Assembly: GCA_039182515.1 (NCBI GenBank)
Contig: JBCDCE010000009.1
Location: forward strand, 1-64,000
Direction of reading: 5' to 3'
From: JBCDCE01 sp039182515
GTDB lineage: Bacteria > Pseudomonadota > Alphaproteobacteria > Rhodobacterales > Rhodobacteraceae
DNA: 64,000 nt
The notes beneath the pieces were generated by a model. It was not told the origin of the DNA and did not search any database. It saw nothing but the letters and a program-made list of their open reading frames with translations. Shown in pieces: positions 35,615 to 43,851 of the stretch. The translations under genes and the position numbers were made by a program. The stretch's first letter is position 1, and each line of letters starts with the position of its first letter.

Positions 35615-36238
35615 TTAGCAACGTTTCAACACCACCGCGCGCGTCAAACCACCGTTGATGGTTTTGCCCAAGACGGGCGTAAACACACAGTTTGTTGCAA
35701 CCTCTTCCTGCAGCAAAAGCGCATCTAGCTGACCTTGGCTGAAGTTTTTGTTCCAAATTCCACGGCGCTCATAGACATTGTACGCCATCCCGCTGGGCGC
35801 CGAATGCTGGTGAATACGCCACTTTTGATTTCCGAACTTGATGTCTTCCGACGCAAAACCCTGTGGCATGTCCACAATGGCTTTCGCCTCGAGCTTGGCA
35901 ACGGTTGGATCCACGGCTGCCAGTTCGCTTTTTTGACCCATTGGGCTCATAGCCACCTTTTTGGCCATTACGGGCGCAGCAATCGCCTTTGTGGTCATGC
36001 GCGCTTTTGGAGCCTCTTTCGGGGCCACATAGCCGTTGGCGGGGATCAGAATGGGCCGAGGTGGCGCCCGGTTCCAATCCACAAGCTGCCCCATGCCGTA
36101 AAAGCCGACGCCTTTGTTCATTCCGGTCGATGTGTAGGGCCCGATATCGGGCTCACGTGGACCATCTTGTGCCGTGCTCACAATAGGGCCTGCGCAGAGC
36201 CCCAAACCCAAAACCGCCGCAAATAGATTATTTTTCAT
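35615..36238 (-). CDS. Secreted protein of unknown function
   Basis: This 207-residue protein begins with a signal peptide (MKNNLFAAVLGLGLCAGPIVSTAQ, likely cut after TAQ). A low-complexity Ala/Lys/Met/Pro linker (residues about 75-120) and a C-terminal domain follow. The domain contains KWRIHQHSAPSGMAYNVYERRGIWNKNFSQGQLDALLLQEEVATNCVF and two Cys that could pair. The ATG at 36238 follows GGGGGA. I recognise no family. It probably works in the periplasm. Confidence 0.7.
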   Translation of the reverse strand: MKNNLFAAVLGLGLCAGPIVSTAQDGPREPDIGPYTSTGMNKGVGFYGMGQLVDWNRAPPRPILIPANGYVAPKEAPKARMTTKAIAAPVMAKKVAMSPMGQKSELAAVDPTVAKLEAKAIVDMPQGFASEDIKFGNQKWRIHQHSAPSGMAYNVYERRGIWNKNFSQGQLDALLLQEEVATNCVFTPVLGKTINGGLTRAVVLKRC

Positions 36239-36293
36239 TTGATTCCCCCAAGGGTGGATATAACCACTACATGTAGGCACGCTTTGAAGCACT

Positions 36294-36776
36294 TCACAAG
36301 ATTTGCTGCATATCCACGGATGGGAATGCGATACCTCCTGCAAGCGTAACGCTGAGAGGTCCACGAATGGTAAACCCTTGGGCTTGGTAAAATGGCACCG
36401 CCGTATGGGTGGACCAACAGCGCATAACAGAAATCCCATCTGCACGGGCTTGATCCAAACTGGCCGAAATAATCGCTTGGCCAACGCCGCGTCGCAAATG
36501 ATCGGGGTCGGTCACAACGTGGCGAATATCTCCCTGGTCGCGCGATCCACGTGACGGCGTCCAGCCGCCTGCACCAATGATCTCGCCTGCATCAGTTTCG
36601 GCCACGTAATAGGTCCCAGACTGCATCAACTCAGGCTTGGCGCGCGTGATGATTGGCAAAGCCAGAACAAGCACCGACGGCGCATAGTCGTGCTTCAAAA
36701 GCTTTGGATAACTGCGCGCCAAAAGCGCGTCGACCCCTGCGAGATCTTGGCTCTGGGCAATCCGGATCTGAACCAT
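36294..36776 (-). CDS. GNAT family N-acetyltransferase
   Basis: This 160-residue GNAT protein has VQIRIAQSQDLAGVDALLARSYP at the N terminus. The acetyl-CoA loop is HLRRGVGQAIISASLDQARADG, and AVPFYQAQGFTIRGPLSVTL is near the end. I place the start at the second ATG (36776) because AGGA is at the right distance from it and touches the first ATG. The substrate is unknown. It lies alone between the secreted protein and rpmG. Confidence 0.87.
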   Translation of the reverse strand: MVQIRIAQSQDLAGVDALLARSYPKLLKHDYAPSVLVLALPIITRAKPELMQSGTYYVAETDAGEIIGAGGWTPSRGSRDQGDIRHVVTDPDHLRRGVGQAIISASLDQARADGISVMRCWSTHTAVPFYQAQGFTIRGPLSVTLAGGIAFPSVDMQQIL

Positions 36777-36839
36777 TGTCTGCATTCCTAGCTGCTGGGC
36801 CTCGAGCGCGGCCGCGCATTTCTCAAAACCCGAGACCCA

Positions 36840-36870
36840 AAAAGAAAAAGGCCACGCGATTGCGTGGCCC
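36840..36870 (-). terminator. Intrinsic terminator of rpmG
   Basis: On the minus strand GGCCACGC and GCGTGGCC form an 8-bp stem with a four-base loop (arms 36862-36869 and 36850-36857). It is followed by TTTTTCTTTTT. It lies 27 bases after the rpmG stop. Confidence 0.93.
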
Positions 36871-36895
36871 GTTCAAACTTTGTTGAGAAGAAAGC

Positions 36896-37063
36896 TTACT
36901 TGATCTTGCCTTCTTTGTACTCAACGTGTTTGCGCACCACGGGATCGTATTTCTTCACGACCATCTTTTCGGTCATGGTCCGGGCATTTTTCTTGGTCAC
37001 ATAGAAGTGGCCAGTGCCTGCGGTCGAGTTCAGGCGGATCTTGATTGTGGTTGGCTTCGCCAT
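36896..37063 (-). CDS. rpmG: 50S ribosomal protein L33
   Basis: This 55-residue basic protein of the large ribosomal subunit starts MAKPTTIKIRLNSTAGTGHFY and continues VTKKNARTMTEKMVVKKYDPVVRKHVEYKEGKIK. It is the C- (cysteine-free) form, since no zinc-binding Cys pairs are present. GGAG precedes the ATG. It is monocistronic with its own terminator and divergent in context from nothing else nearby. Confidence 0.97.
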   Translation of the reverse strand: MAKPTTIKIRLNSTAGTGHFYVTKKNARTMTEKMVVKKYDPVVRKHVEYKEGKIK

Positions 37064-37169
37064 GTCCCGTCTCCTAGCGTCCGCGCGATACGCGCGGGTA
37101 TAATTCGTGAAGCCGCCTAATGGGCGATTGCTGGAGTTGAGTCAACCCAGAGCAGGGCGGTTTTTCAAA

Positions 37170-37538
37170 CGCGGAGAGGCTATAAGCCGGATTCTGTGCG
37201 AAAGAGACTTTCGCGACGACCATTCCTCTCAAGACCCCGTTGCCGAGGCCCCTCTAGCTGCCAACCCGGATCTGCTGGGGCCAGAGCAACCCCGGAGCTT
37301 GCGCCCCGCGCGATCCCTATTTGGCATTGCTCCCGGTGGGGCTTGCCGTGCCAGCCCGGTTGCCCGGCCCGCGGTGGGCTCTTACCCCACCGTTTCACCC
37401 TTACTCTGCATGCAGAGCGGTCTGTTCTCTGTGGCGCTTTCCGTCGGATTGCTCCGCCCGGGCGTTACCCGGCACCGTTGCTCAGTGGAGTCCGGACTTT
37501 CCTCGAGATTGCTCCCGCGGCCGTCCACCTCTCCGCGC
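37170..37538 (-). ncRNA. rnpB: RNase P RNA (bacterial type A)
   Basis: On the minus strand the 5' part reads GAGGAAAGTCCGGACTCC, the universal helix P4/J3-4 region, and the 3' part reads ACAGAATCCGGCTTAT, the matching universal 3' element. The terminal stem P1 is visible as GCGGAGAGG at the 5' side and CCTCTCCGC at the 3' side. Ends are estimated from that stem (about 369 bases). It is the catalytic subunit that matures tRNA 5' ends. The 106-base gap to rpmG shows nothing else. Confidence 0.95.
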
Positions 37539-37577
37539 AAGAGCTCGGTTACGTGCTGAGGCATCAGCCGTCAATCG

Positions 37578-38237
37578 CTATGTCCAGAGCGCGCGAGCCC
37601 CAAGCGGCGTAAAATCCTCTGGCGCCAAAGCCCCTTGCGCCCATGGGCGAAACCTTAGGCGCACGGCGTGTAAAAGCGGCTCAAAGGGCACATCTGCTGG
37701 GTAGCCCGCGTGCTGCGCCACCTTGAAAAAGAGCTCTGGCGTTGGGTTTCTGGGCCCAGGATCCGTGCCTCCCGCAGCGGCAAGACCTTCAAGTGCCAGC
37801 CGTTCCCAGTCAAAACGCGCACCTGGATCTTGTTTGCGCCCAGGCGCCAAGTCCGAATGCCCAATCACGTTTGCAGGTGGGATGCTCCACCGCTCCAAAA
37901 TGCCTCTAAGAAGCTCTTCGAGCGCACCCATCAGTGGCTCGGAAAACGGCTCCACGCCTGTATTGTCCAGCTCAATCCCAATCGAGCGTGAATTCATGTC
38001 GTCTAGCCCCTGCCAAGTGCCAGCGCCCGCGTGCCAAGCCCGCTCTTTTTCATCGACAAGAGCGACAATCTTGCCAGTTTTGCTGATCACATAATGCGCG
38101 GACACCTCATGCTCAGGGCTACAAAGCCGTGTCACGGCCTCCTCAAGAGAGGCCATGGCGGTATAATGCAAGACCACAAAATTTGGACGCAGACCGTCGC
38201 GGCGCGGGCCGAAATTGGGTGAACGCAACGCGTCCAT
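37578..38237 (-). CDS. N-acetylmuramoyl-L-alanine amidase (AmpD/AmiD type)
   Basis: This 219-residue amidase_2-fold zinc enzyme cleaves the amide between muramic acid and the stem peptide. Zinc ligands and catalytic residues sit in VVLHYTAM (His), ERAWHAGAGTWQG (His) and IGHSDLAPGRKQDPG (His, with Asp and Lys). No signal peptide is seen, so a cytoplasmic AmpD-like recycling role is likely. A longer frame begins with TTG/GTG; I use the ATG at 38237. The upstream lipoprotein gene ends 14 bases away. Confidence 0.92.
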   Translation of the reverse strand: MDALRSPNFGPRRDGLRPNFVVLHYTAMASLEEAVTRLCSPEHEVSAHYVISKTGKIVALVDEKERAWHAGAGTWQGLDDMNSRSIGIELDNTGVEPFSEPLMGALEELLRGILERWSIPPANVIGHSDLAPGRKQDPGARFDWERLALEGLAAAGGTDPGPRNPTPELFFKVAQHAGYPADVPFEPLLHAVRLRFRPWAQGALAPEDFTPLGARALWT

Positions 38238-38250
38238 CACCAACGACGTA

Positions 38251-39024
38251 TCACTGTGGCAAAGGTGTCGTCTGAACAGCGGAGGCCGCTCTCGGCGTGC
38301 TCAGCGCGCGGCGGAAGGGCGCTGGATCCCACGCACAAGCAAAACCATCCCCATCCGGATCAACCTTGAGCTTGTCACGCTCCGGGCCGCCATTGGCCAA
38401 GAAATCTTCTTGTGCGATATCAGCAGAGGGATAGCGCGCGCAGGCGCGGATCATCTTCTCGCCCAAGTTAAAGCCACGACGGGTAAAAAGCGGCTCGCCC
38501 ACGTTGTTGGTCGCATTGAGCGCATATTGTACGATATTGGGGCGGCTTCCGTCCCTGTCGGGCACGGCAGTGGGGGCAATCTGCTGATATTGCGCAGCTT
38601 GCGCACGGCGACGCGCAGCGTCCGCCTCAATATCGCGCAGACCAGAGACGGCATCAAAATCATTTTCGCGGCTTATGCCCAGCGCGCCAACGGCCTCGGA
38701 CCCCGCACTAGAGGGCCCAACGGCATCTGTGGTAGACGTCCCTGCCGTCACTACGCCGTTTGAAGAGGCCCCGATCAATGGATCGGTTGGGGATGCGGCT
38801 TGGAGTTCGCCTGTTCCACGGATTGAGACAGAGGGCACCTCGCCAGATATAACCCCATTTTGCGGAACAACCGTGCCCGTCAAAGAGCGTTCGCGCTCCA
38901 CGCGCTCTTGCTGGAACGCATCATAGTCCTTAAACCCAACGCCGCTTTCGGGGAGCGAGGGATCGCAGGCTGCCAAAACGATCGGCGCCGTAAGTGCCAA
39001 AAGGCAAAAGACTGGATTTTTCAC
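38251..39024 (-). CDS. Lipoprotein with C-terminal excalibur-like motif
   Basis: The 257-residue protein starts at GTG with a lipoprotein signal (KNPVFCLLALTAPIVLAAC; Cys20). A long Ser/Thr/Gly-rich disordered stretch (about 45-120) follows. The C-terminal domain has FNLGEKMIRACARYPSADIAQEDFLANGG, then DPDGDGFACAWDPAPFR, resembling the DxDxDGxxC excalibur calcium-binding motif. It lies between gatA (37-base gap) and the amidase gene, so an envelope role is plausible. No function is assigned. Confidence 0.75.
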   Translation of the reverse strand: MKNPVFCLLALTAPIVLAACDPSLPESGVGFKDYDAFQQERVERERSLTGTVVPQNGVISGEVPSVSIRGTGELQAASPTDPLIGASSNGVVTAGTSTTDAVGPSSAGSEAVGALGISRENDFDAVSGLRDIEADAARRRAQAAQYQQIAPTAVPDRDGSRPNIVQYALNATNNVGEPLFTRRGFNLGEKMIRACARYPSADIAQEDFLANGGPERDKLKVDPDGDGFACAWDPAPFRRALSTPRAASAVQTTPLPQ

Positions 39025-39061
39025 TGCACGGCCCTTTTTTGTGGTCCTCTTTCCGCAAGGG

Positions 39062-40537
39062 CTACCACCATTTGGTCGGTTTGGCTACAAATCCAGCTGC
39101 GCTCTCCAAAACGTAAGCGGTGTTGAGCAGATCGCCCTCTTCCCAAGGTTTACCGATAAGCTGAAGTCCGAGTGGTAAACCTTGAGCATCCAAGCCCGCC
39201 GGGACACTGATGCCAGGAAGACCCGCAAGGTTCACAGTGACCGTAAAGACATCGTTGAGATACATCGCAACGGGATCGAGCCCCTCGCCCAAGCCAAAGG
39301 CCGCCGAAGGCGTCGCAGGCGTCAGGACTGCATCCACGCCCGCGGCAAAGACATCCTCAAAATCTTTCTTGATCAACGTACGCACGCGGCGCGCGCGATT
39401 AAAGTATGCGTCGTAAAACCCGGCTGAGAGCACATAAGTGCCGACCATCACGCGACGCTGCACCTCTGCGCCAAAGCCTTCGGCGCGGGTTTTTTCATAC
39501 ATCTCTGTAATGCCGTCGCCCTGCGCCATTTCAGCCCGGTGACCAAAGCGCACACCGTCATAGCGCGCGAGGTTTGACGAGGCTTCAGCCGGCGCAATCA
39601 CATAATACGCAGGCAGCGCATACTTTGTATGTGGCAGGGAAATGTCTACGATCTCAGCACCCGCATCTTTGAGCATCGCTTGGCCCTCTGACCACAGTTT
39701 CTCGATCTCGGCAGGCATGCCGTCCATGCGGTACTCTTTTGGGATACCGATCTTTTTGCCTTTGATATCGCCCGTAAGCGCGGCTTCGAAATTCGGGACA
39801 GCCAGATCAGCCGAGGTCGAATCCATCGGATCATGCCCGCACATGGCCTCCAGCATGATCGCCGCATCGCGCACATCTTTGGTCATCGGGCCTGCTTGAT
39901 CCAGCGAACTGGCAAAGGCCACGATGCCCCAACGCGAGCAACGCCCATAGGTGGGTTTGATGCCCGTGATGCCCGTGAAGGCCGCTGGTTGGCGGATGGA
40001 GCCGCCTGTGTCTGTGCCGGTTGCGCCGAGGCAAAGGTCAGCTGCCACAGCCGCTGCGGACCCTCCAGAGGAGCCACCCGGTGTCAAATCCCGATCGTCC
40101 ACTTTCCAAGGGTTGACCGCGTTGCCGTATACAGAGGTCTCGTTGGAAGAGCCCATCGCAAACTCATCCATGTTGAGCTTACCCAGCATCACCGCGCCTG
40201 AGGCAAAAAGCTGGCGCGTGACTGTGCTTTCATATTCAGGCTTGAACCCTTCGAGGATTTTCGAGCCCGCTTGGCTTGCCACACCCTTGGTGCAAAAGAG
40301 ATCTTTGATGCCCAATGGAATGCCGCAGAGCGAAGGCGCATCGCCTTTGCCCAAGGCTACATCCGCTTCTTGCGCCTGGCTTAGAGCTATTTCAGGCGTG
40401 TTGTGCACGAAGGCATTGAGCATGCCCGAGCCTTCGATTTCACCCAGACAATCTTTGGTAATGTCTTGCGAGGTCACCTCTTTGGCCCGCAATTTTTCGC
40501 GCGCCGCAGCAATGGTCAGTTTTGACAGCTCACCCAT
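39062..40537 (-). CDS. gatA: Glutamyl-tRNA(Gln) amidotransferase subunit A
   Basis: This 491-residue amidase generates ammonia from glutamine for transamidation of Glu-tRNA(Gln) and often Asp-tRNA(Asn). The Ser-cisSer-Lys triad is visible as Lys78 (GIKDLFCTKG), Ser156 (GGSSGGS) and Ser180 (TDTGGSIRQPA). Length matches the family. gatC lies 3 bases upstream. gatB is not inside this window. Confidence 0.97.
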   Translation of the reverse strand: MGELSKLTIAAAREKLRAKEVTSQDITKDCLGEIEGSGMLNAFVHNTPEIALSQAQEADVALGKGDAPSLCGIPLGIKDLFCTKGVASQAGSKILEGFKPEYESTVTRQLFASGAVMLGKLNMDEFAMGSSNETSVYGNAVNPWKVDDRDLTPGGSSGGSAAAVAADLCLGATGTDTGGSIRQPAAFTGITGIKPTYGRCSRWGIVAFASSLDQAGPMTKDVRDAAIMLEAMCGHDPMDSTSADLAVPNFEAALTGDIKGKKIGIPKEYRMDGMPAEIEKLWSEGQAMLKDAGAEIVDISLPHTKYALPAYYVIAPAEASSNLARYDGVRFGHRAEMAQGDGITEMYEKTRAEGFGAEVQRRVMVGTYVLSAGFYDAYFNRARRVRTLIKKDFEDVFAAGVDAVLTPATPSAAFGLGEGLDPVAMYLNDVFTVTVNLAGLPGISVPAGLDAQGLPLGLQLIGKPWEEGDLLNTAYVLESAAGFVAKPTKWW

Positions 40538-40540
40538 GAT

Positions 40541-40840
40541 CTACTCCACAACCTTCGGCACAGCAAAAAAGCCCTCACGCGCATCAGGCGCATTGGCCAG
40601 TACCTCTTGAGGTTGCCCGCCATCCGTTACCACATCCGTGCGGCGCTTGAGGCGCTGAGGCGTCACAGAGGTCATGGGCTCAACGCCCTCCACATCCACT
40701 TCATTGAGCTGCTCAATAAAACCTAGAATGTTGGAAAACTCTGTTGCGAGCCCCGGCAGAGCTTCTTCAGGCACCGCAATGCGCGCCAGTTTGGCAACTT
40801 TGCGGGCCGTGTCCGTATCGATTTTTGGGCTGTCCGACAT
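40541..40840 (-). CDS. gatC: Glutamyl-tRNA(Gln) amidotransferase subunit C
   Basis: This 99-residue subunit wraps around GatA/GatB and stabilises the complex. Family pattern: TDTARKVAKLARIAVPEEALPGLATEFSNILGFIEQLNEVDVEGVEPMTSV, then RTDVVTDGGQPQEVLANAPDAREGFFAVPKVVE. It is directly followed by gatA with three bases between them. Confidence 0.97.
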   Translation of the reverse strand: MSDSPKIDTDTARKVAKLARIAVPEEALPGLATEFSNILGFIEQLNEVDVEGVEPMTSVTPQRLKRRTDVVTDGGQPQEVLANAPDAREGFFAVPKVVE

Positions 40841-40877
40841 GCGCTTCTCTTCACGTCTAAAAAGGGTTCGGCGAGAC

Positions 40878-41540
40878 TTAGCCGCGCTTTGCCAAGAAGG
40901 GAAGCCTGTGACGGTGATAAACCCAGATCATCCAGCCCAGCATGATCCCATTGAGGATATGCCAAGCAAAATGCGTGCCAATTGGCCAGGCGTCGCAAAG
41001 CGGCAGATCGAGCGCGCGAAAGGTTATTGAGAGCGCTAGGATACCTGCGCCTATCAGCAAGCCGCGTGCCGTTTGGGGAGCGCGTGTGATCAAAGCAAAG
41101 CCATAAAGCGCAATCAAAAGGCAAATCGGTGTGTAGCTGGCAGAGGTTCCATCCAACCCAATTTGGACCATCCCCCAAGTGACCAGCGCCGCATAAGGAA
41201 AAAAGAGCCCCACCGCCAGGAGCGCCGCCCATATGGGCGCCTGCCAAAAATGGCGCGTCGCCAGGTAAATGTAGAAGAGGCTAAAGAGCACAATCGGAAT
41301 GACATCCGCAGCCCCCGCCCAAGGGGTGCCAAAGGTGTGAAAGAGAAAAGATCCCACGCCAATTGCCGCCAAAAGGCCGATCAAGATCTTTGCGGCCCCA
41401 TCCGTTTTGCCCCAGATGCACCAGGCCACAACGCCCGCTGCGATCAAAAACGCTGCATTCGTGACTGCATTGAGCGGTTCAGCCCAGAAGCTGGGATCCA
41501 GCCGCTCACAATAGGCATTGATCGTTTGAGCTGCGTTCAT
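40878..41540 (-). CDS. Ceramidase-family (CREST) membrane protein
   Basis: This 220-residue, seven-helix protein has the motifs of the alkaline-ceramidase/CREST superfamily. A Ser/His pair occurs in VGSFLFHTFGTPWAGAADVIPI (with the following Asp), and a C-terminal DLPLCDAWPIGTHFAWHILNGIM supplies His residues for a metal site. The substrate in bacteria is uncertain: ceramide, another amide lipid, or none. It lies upstream of gatC by 37 bases and downstream of tadA by 40 bases on one strand. Confidence 0.85.
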   Translation of the reverse strand: MNAAQTINAYCERLDPSFWAEPLNAVTNAAFLIAAGVVAWCIWGKTDGAAKILIGLLAAIGVGSFLFHTFGTPWAGAADVIPIVLFSLFYIYLATRHFWQAPIWAALLAVGLFFPYAALVTWGMVQIGLDGTSASYTPICLLIALYGFALITRAPQTARGLLIGAGILALSITFRALDLPLCDAWPIGTHFAWHILNGIMLGWMIWVYHRHRLPFLAKRG

Positions 41541-41580
41541 GTCTGGCGGCCTCCCTGGCCCCTAGTCTCTTGGCGTCACC

Positions 41581-42024
41581 TTAGCGTCGTGCAGCAAAAA
41601 AAGCCCTCAGCAAATCGGCGGCTTCCTCTTCGCACAGGCCAGAATAGACCTCCGGCCTGTGATGGCTTTGCACTTGCTCAAACACCCGCGCGCCCTGCTC
41701 GACCCCTCCTGATTTCGGATCACTTGCCCCATAATAGACCCGAGCAATGCGCGCCGCGGCAATCGCACCCGCGCACATGGCGCAAGGTTCTAAGGTGACA
41801 TAGAGATCGCACCCCTCAAGCCGTTCTTGGCCCAATACCAGTGCCGCGCGCTGAATGGCCAAGAGCTCTGCATGGGCTGTCGGGTCTGGGCGTGTGCGGG
41901 TTTCATTACACGCACGCGCGATGACTTTACCTTCTTTAACGATCACCGCTCCCACGGGGACTTCACCAGATTGTGCCGCTTTGCGGGCTTCTTCCAAAGC
42001 CAAATCCATATGCGAGGTGAACAT
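41581..42024 (-). CDS. tadA: tRNA adenosine(34) deaminase
   Basis: This 147-residue zinc deaminase converts A34 to inosine in tRNA-Arg(ACG), an essential step. The active site is AHAELLAI (zinc ligand His51, catalytic Glu53) and LEPCAMCAGA (Cys81 and Cys84). VPVGAVIVKEGKVIARACN at the N terminus is typical. GGAAGA precedes the ATG. It is divergent from rluB with a 47-base gap. Confidence 0.95.
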   Translation of the reverse strand: MFTSHMDLALEEARKAAQSGEVPVGAVIVKEGKVIARACNETRTRPDPTAHAELLAIQRAALVLGQERLEGCDLYVTLEPCAMCAGAIAAARIARVYYGASDPKSGGVEQGARVFEQVQSHHRPEVYSGLCEEEAADLLRAFFAARR

Positions 42025-42071
42025 GGGTCTTCCGATTGCTGAATGCTTCGCTCTGCAGTATCAGCCGAGCT

Positions 42072-42863
42072 ATGTCACAAACACCCCCTTCTGCAGTGCC
42101 TGGCGATCGGATCGCCAAGGTTTTGGCCCGCGCGGGCGTCGCGTCCCGCCGCGAAGTGGAGCGCATGATCGAAGTCGGTCGCATTTCGGTAAACGGCAAA
42201 GTCATCACGAGCCCCGCGCTCAATGTCACAGGCAAAGACAAGCTCAGCGTTGATGGCAAACCTGTGGAAGCCGCCGACGAGCCGCGCCTGTGGCTCTATC
42301 ACAAACCCAATGGTTTGGTGACAACTGAGCGTGATGAGCTTGGCCGCAAAACAGTTTTTGAAAGCCTGCCGGATGATCTGCCGCGCGTTATGAGCGTGGG
42401 CCGCTTGGATCTGACCTCCGAAGGGCTTCTCCTTTTGACCAACGATGGCGGGCTCAAACGTCGCCTTGAACTGCCTTCCACAGGCTGGCTTCGAAAATAC
42501 CGCGTTCGAATGCGTGGGGCGCTCTCAGATGCAGCACTTAAAGAACTGAGAGAGGGCATCACGGTCGACGGCGTCTCGTACCAAGGCATGGACGTGACTG
42601 TGGACCGCCAGCAAGGTGCCAATACCTGGCTAACGGTTGGTCTGCGCGAAGGGAAAAACCGCGAAATCCGCAAAGCGATGTCTGCCGTTGGATCAGCCGT
42701 GAACCGATTGATCCGCATCAGCTACGGCCCTTTCCGGCTTGAAAAGCTAAAACCTGGAGACGTGGAAGAAGTTCGCCGTAAAGTGCTTCGGGATCAATTG
42801 GGGCTAAACGCGCCGGCGCCAAAAGGTGCTCGGGTAAAGCGCGCACCGCGCAAACGCCGATAG
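42072..42863 (+). CDS. rluB: Large-subunit rRNA pseudouridine synthase (RluB type)
   Basis: This 263-residue protein has an S4 RNA-binding domain (DRIAKVLARAGVASRREVERMIEVGRISVNGKVI). The RsuA/RluB catalytic domain follows, with the nucleophile Asp in VGRLDLTSEGLLLLTNDGGL and the RSxx-like REGKNREIRKAMSAVG. The basic tail KGARVKRAPRKRR helps RNA binding. RluB modifies U2605 of 23S rRNA in E. coli; the RluB versus RluE/F split is by similarity. The ATG at 42072 was chosen over a frame extension. Confidence 0.9.
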   Translation: MSQTPPSAVPGDRIAKVLARAGVASRREVERMIEVGRISVNGKVITSPALNVTGKDKLSVDGKPVEAADEPRLWLYHKPNGLVTTERDELGRKTVFESLPDDLPRVMSVGRLDLTSEGLLLLTNDGGLKRRLELPSTGWLRKYRVRMRGALSDAALKELREGITVDGVSYQGMDVTVDRQQGANTWLTVGLREGKNREIRKAMSAVGSAVNRLIRISYGPFRLEKLKPGDVEEVRRKVLRDQLGLNAPAPKGARVKRAPRKRR

Positions 42864-42922
42864 ATGTAGGTTCTTGTAACGGACGGGTCTCGCTACAACA
42901 CCACAGACTTTGCTGTTGAGGG

Positions 42923-43327
42923 TCAGAGCAATGCCACTGCCCATTCTCCATCGATTTTCCATTCCAAGTCATATCTGGATTCGAGCCGAAATGCCTTTGA
43001 GAGGAAGGACGGCGGACACCGCGTTAGCCGTATTTCGCGCTCAAGCAATCCACCGTCGATCCTTTGGATATCAGAATTCGTAAGGCGGGTCGGGTCTTCT
43101 CGCGGAGTGTCATCGTACCCCTCATAATCGGTCCACCACCGCAGTCGCGCCCTGCCGCTTAATTCAGTGCACTCGATACCCCATTCTAGCACGTCAAAAG
43201 GGACAGTGACCTCGACGCCAATACCGGAATTCTCAAACCTCAGTTCTAAGTCTGACGTACGAGCGTTTAAGGAGGTACCCCGAGCCTGCGCAAATTTTTT
43301 CAATAATTCGGCTGGGCTTTTGCTCAT
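42923..43327 (-). CDS. Hypothetical protein, possibly acquired
   Basis: This 134-residue soluble protein starts MSKSPAELLKKFAQARGTSLNARTSDLELRF and ends EWKIDGEWAVALL. It is rich in acidic residues and Trp and looks like a single alpha/beta domain. No family was recognised. The coding stretch is less GC-rich than neighbours, lacks a clear Shine-Dalgarno, and borders a gene-poor stretch. Such small orphan proteins can be immunity-type proteins, but nothing proves that here. Confidence 0.5.
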   Translation of the reverse strand: MSKSPAELLKKFAQARGTSLNARTSDLELRFENSGIGVEVTVPFDVLEWGIECTELSGRARLRWWTDYEGYDDTPREDPTRLTNSDIQRIDGGLLEREIRLTRCPPSFLSKAFRLESRYDLEWKIDGEWAVALL

Positions 43328-43851
43328 TCGAAAACAAAGGACGAAATATTCTAGGGGCGCAATGAAAAAGCGAGTTGAGAGACACAGAGACAAAGCTCGA
43401 AAGTAGGATTTTTAAGTTGGAAAATTTGCCATGCCGAAGAACCAGCTACACCACTCCAAAACAGCGGATCTTGTACCTCTGGCTCCTTTTACGCTTGAGA
43501 CCAAGAGCCCTTTGGATGCGAAATCAGTATTTCCACGCTTGAAGACGGGCCATACGCTCACCGAGGTCGCGCCTAAAGCGCGATGCGAAAACCTCAATTA
43601 GCCTACGCTGCCCAAATTAAGAGATTTCAAACCGTAAGCCGATGCGCGATGCCCTAGGCATTTCGTCAAAGGCTATAAATGAAATTGTCAAAAATTATCT
43701 GGTCACTTACCTACCGATGCGGTCTCAAAATTAACCGAATCCCCAAACAATGAAGGGTGGTAGGGAGAGGGTTACTTCCAGAGGCGAAAATTAATGACTC
43801 GTTAGCAATTGTGCACAAACCAAGTCGACAATGTCCCTTCTGGCAACTTGT
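43328..43851. other. Gene-poor stretch of about 520 bases
   Basis: Between the hypothetical gene and the DUF2330 stop codon I find no convincing gene. Short frames of 55-60 codons exist on both strands around 43412-43601 without ribosome sites or recognisable products. The stretch is A/T-richer than its surroundings and may be the remnant of an insertion. Confidence 0.5.

Noticed and set aside
43412..43601. Short frames on both strands (about 56-61 codons)
   Set aside because: They have no ribosome site, no recognisable product and overlap each other; they are more likely chance frames in a non-coding stretch.
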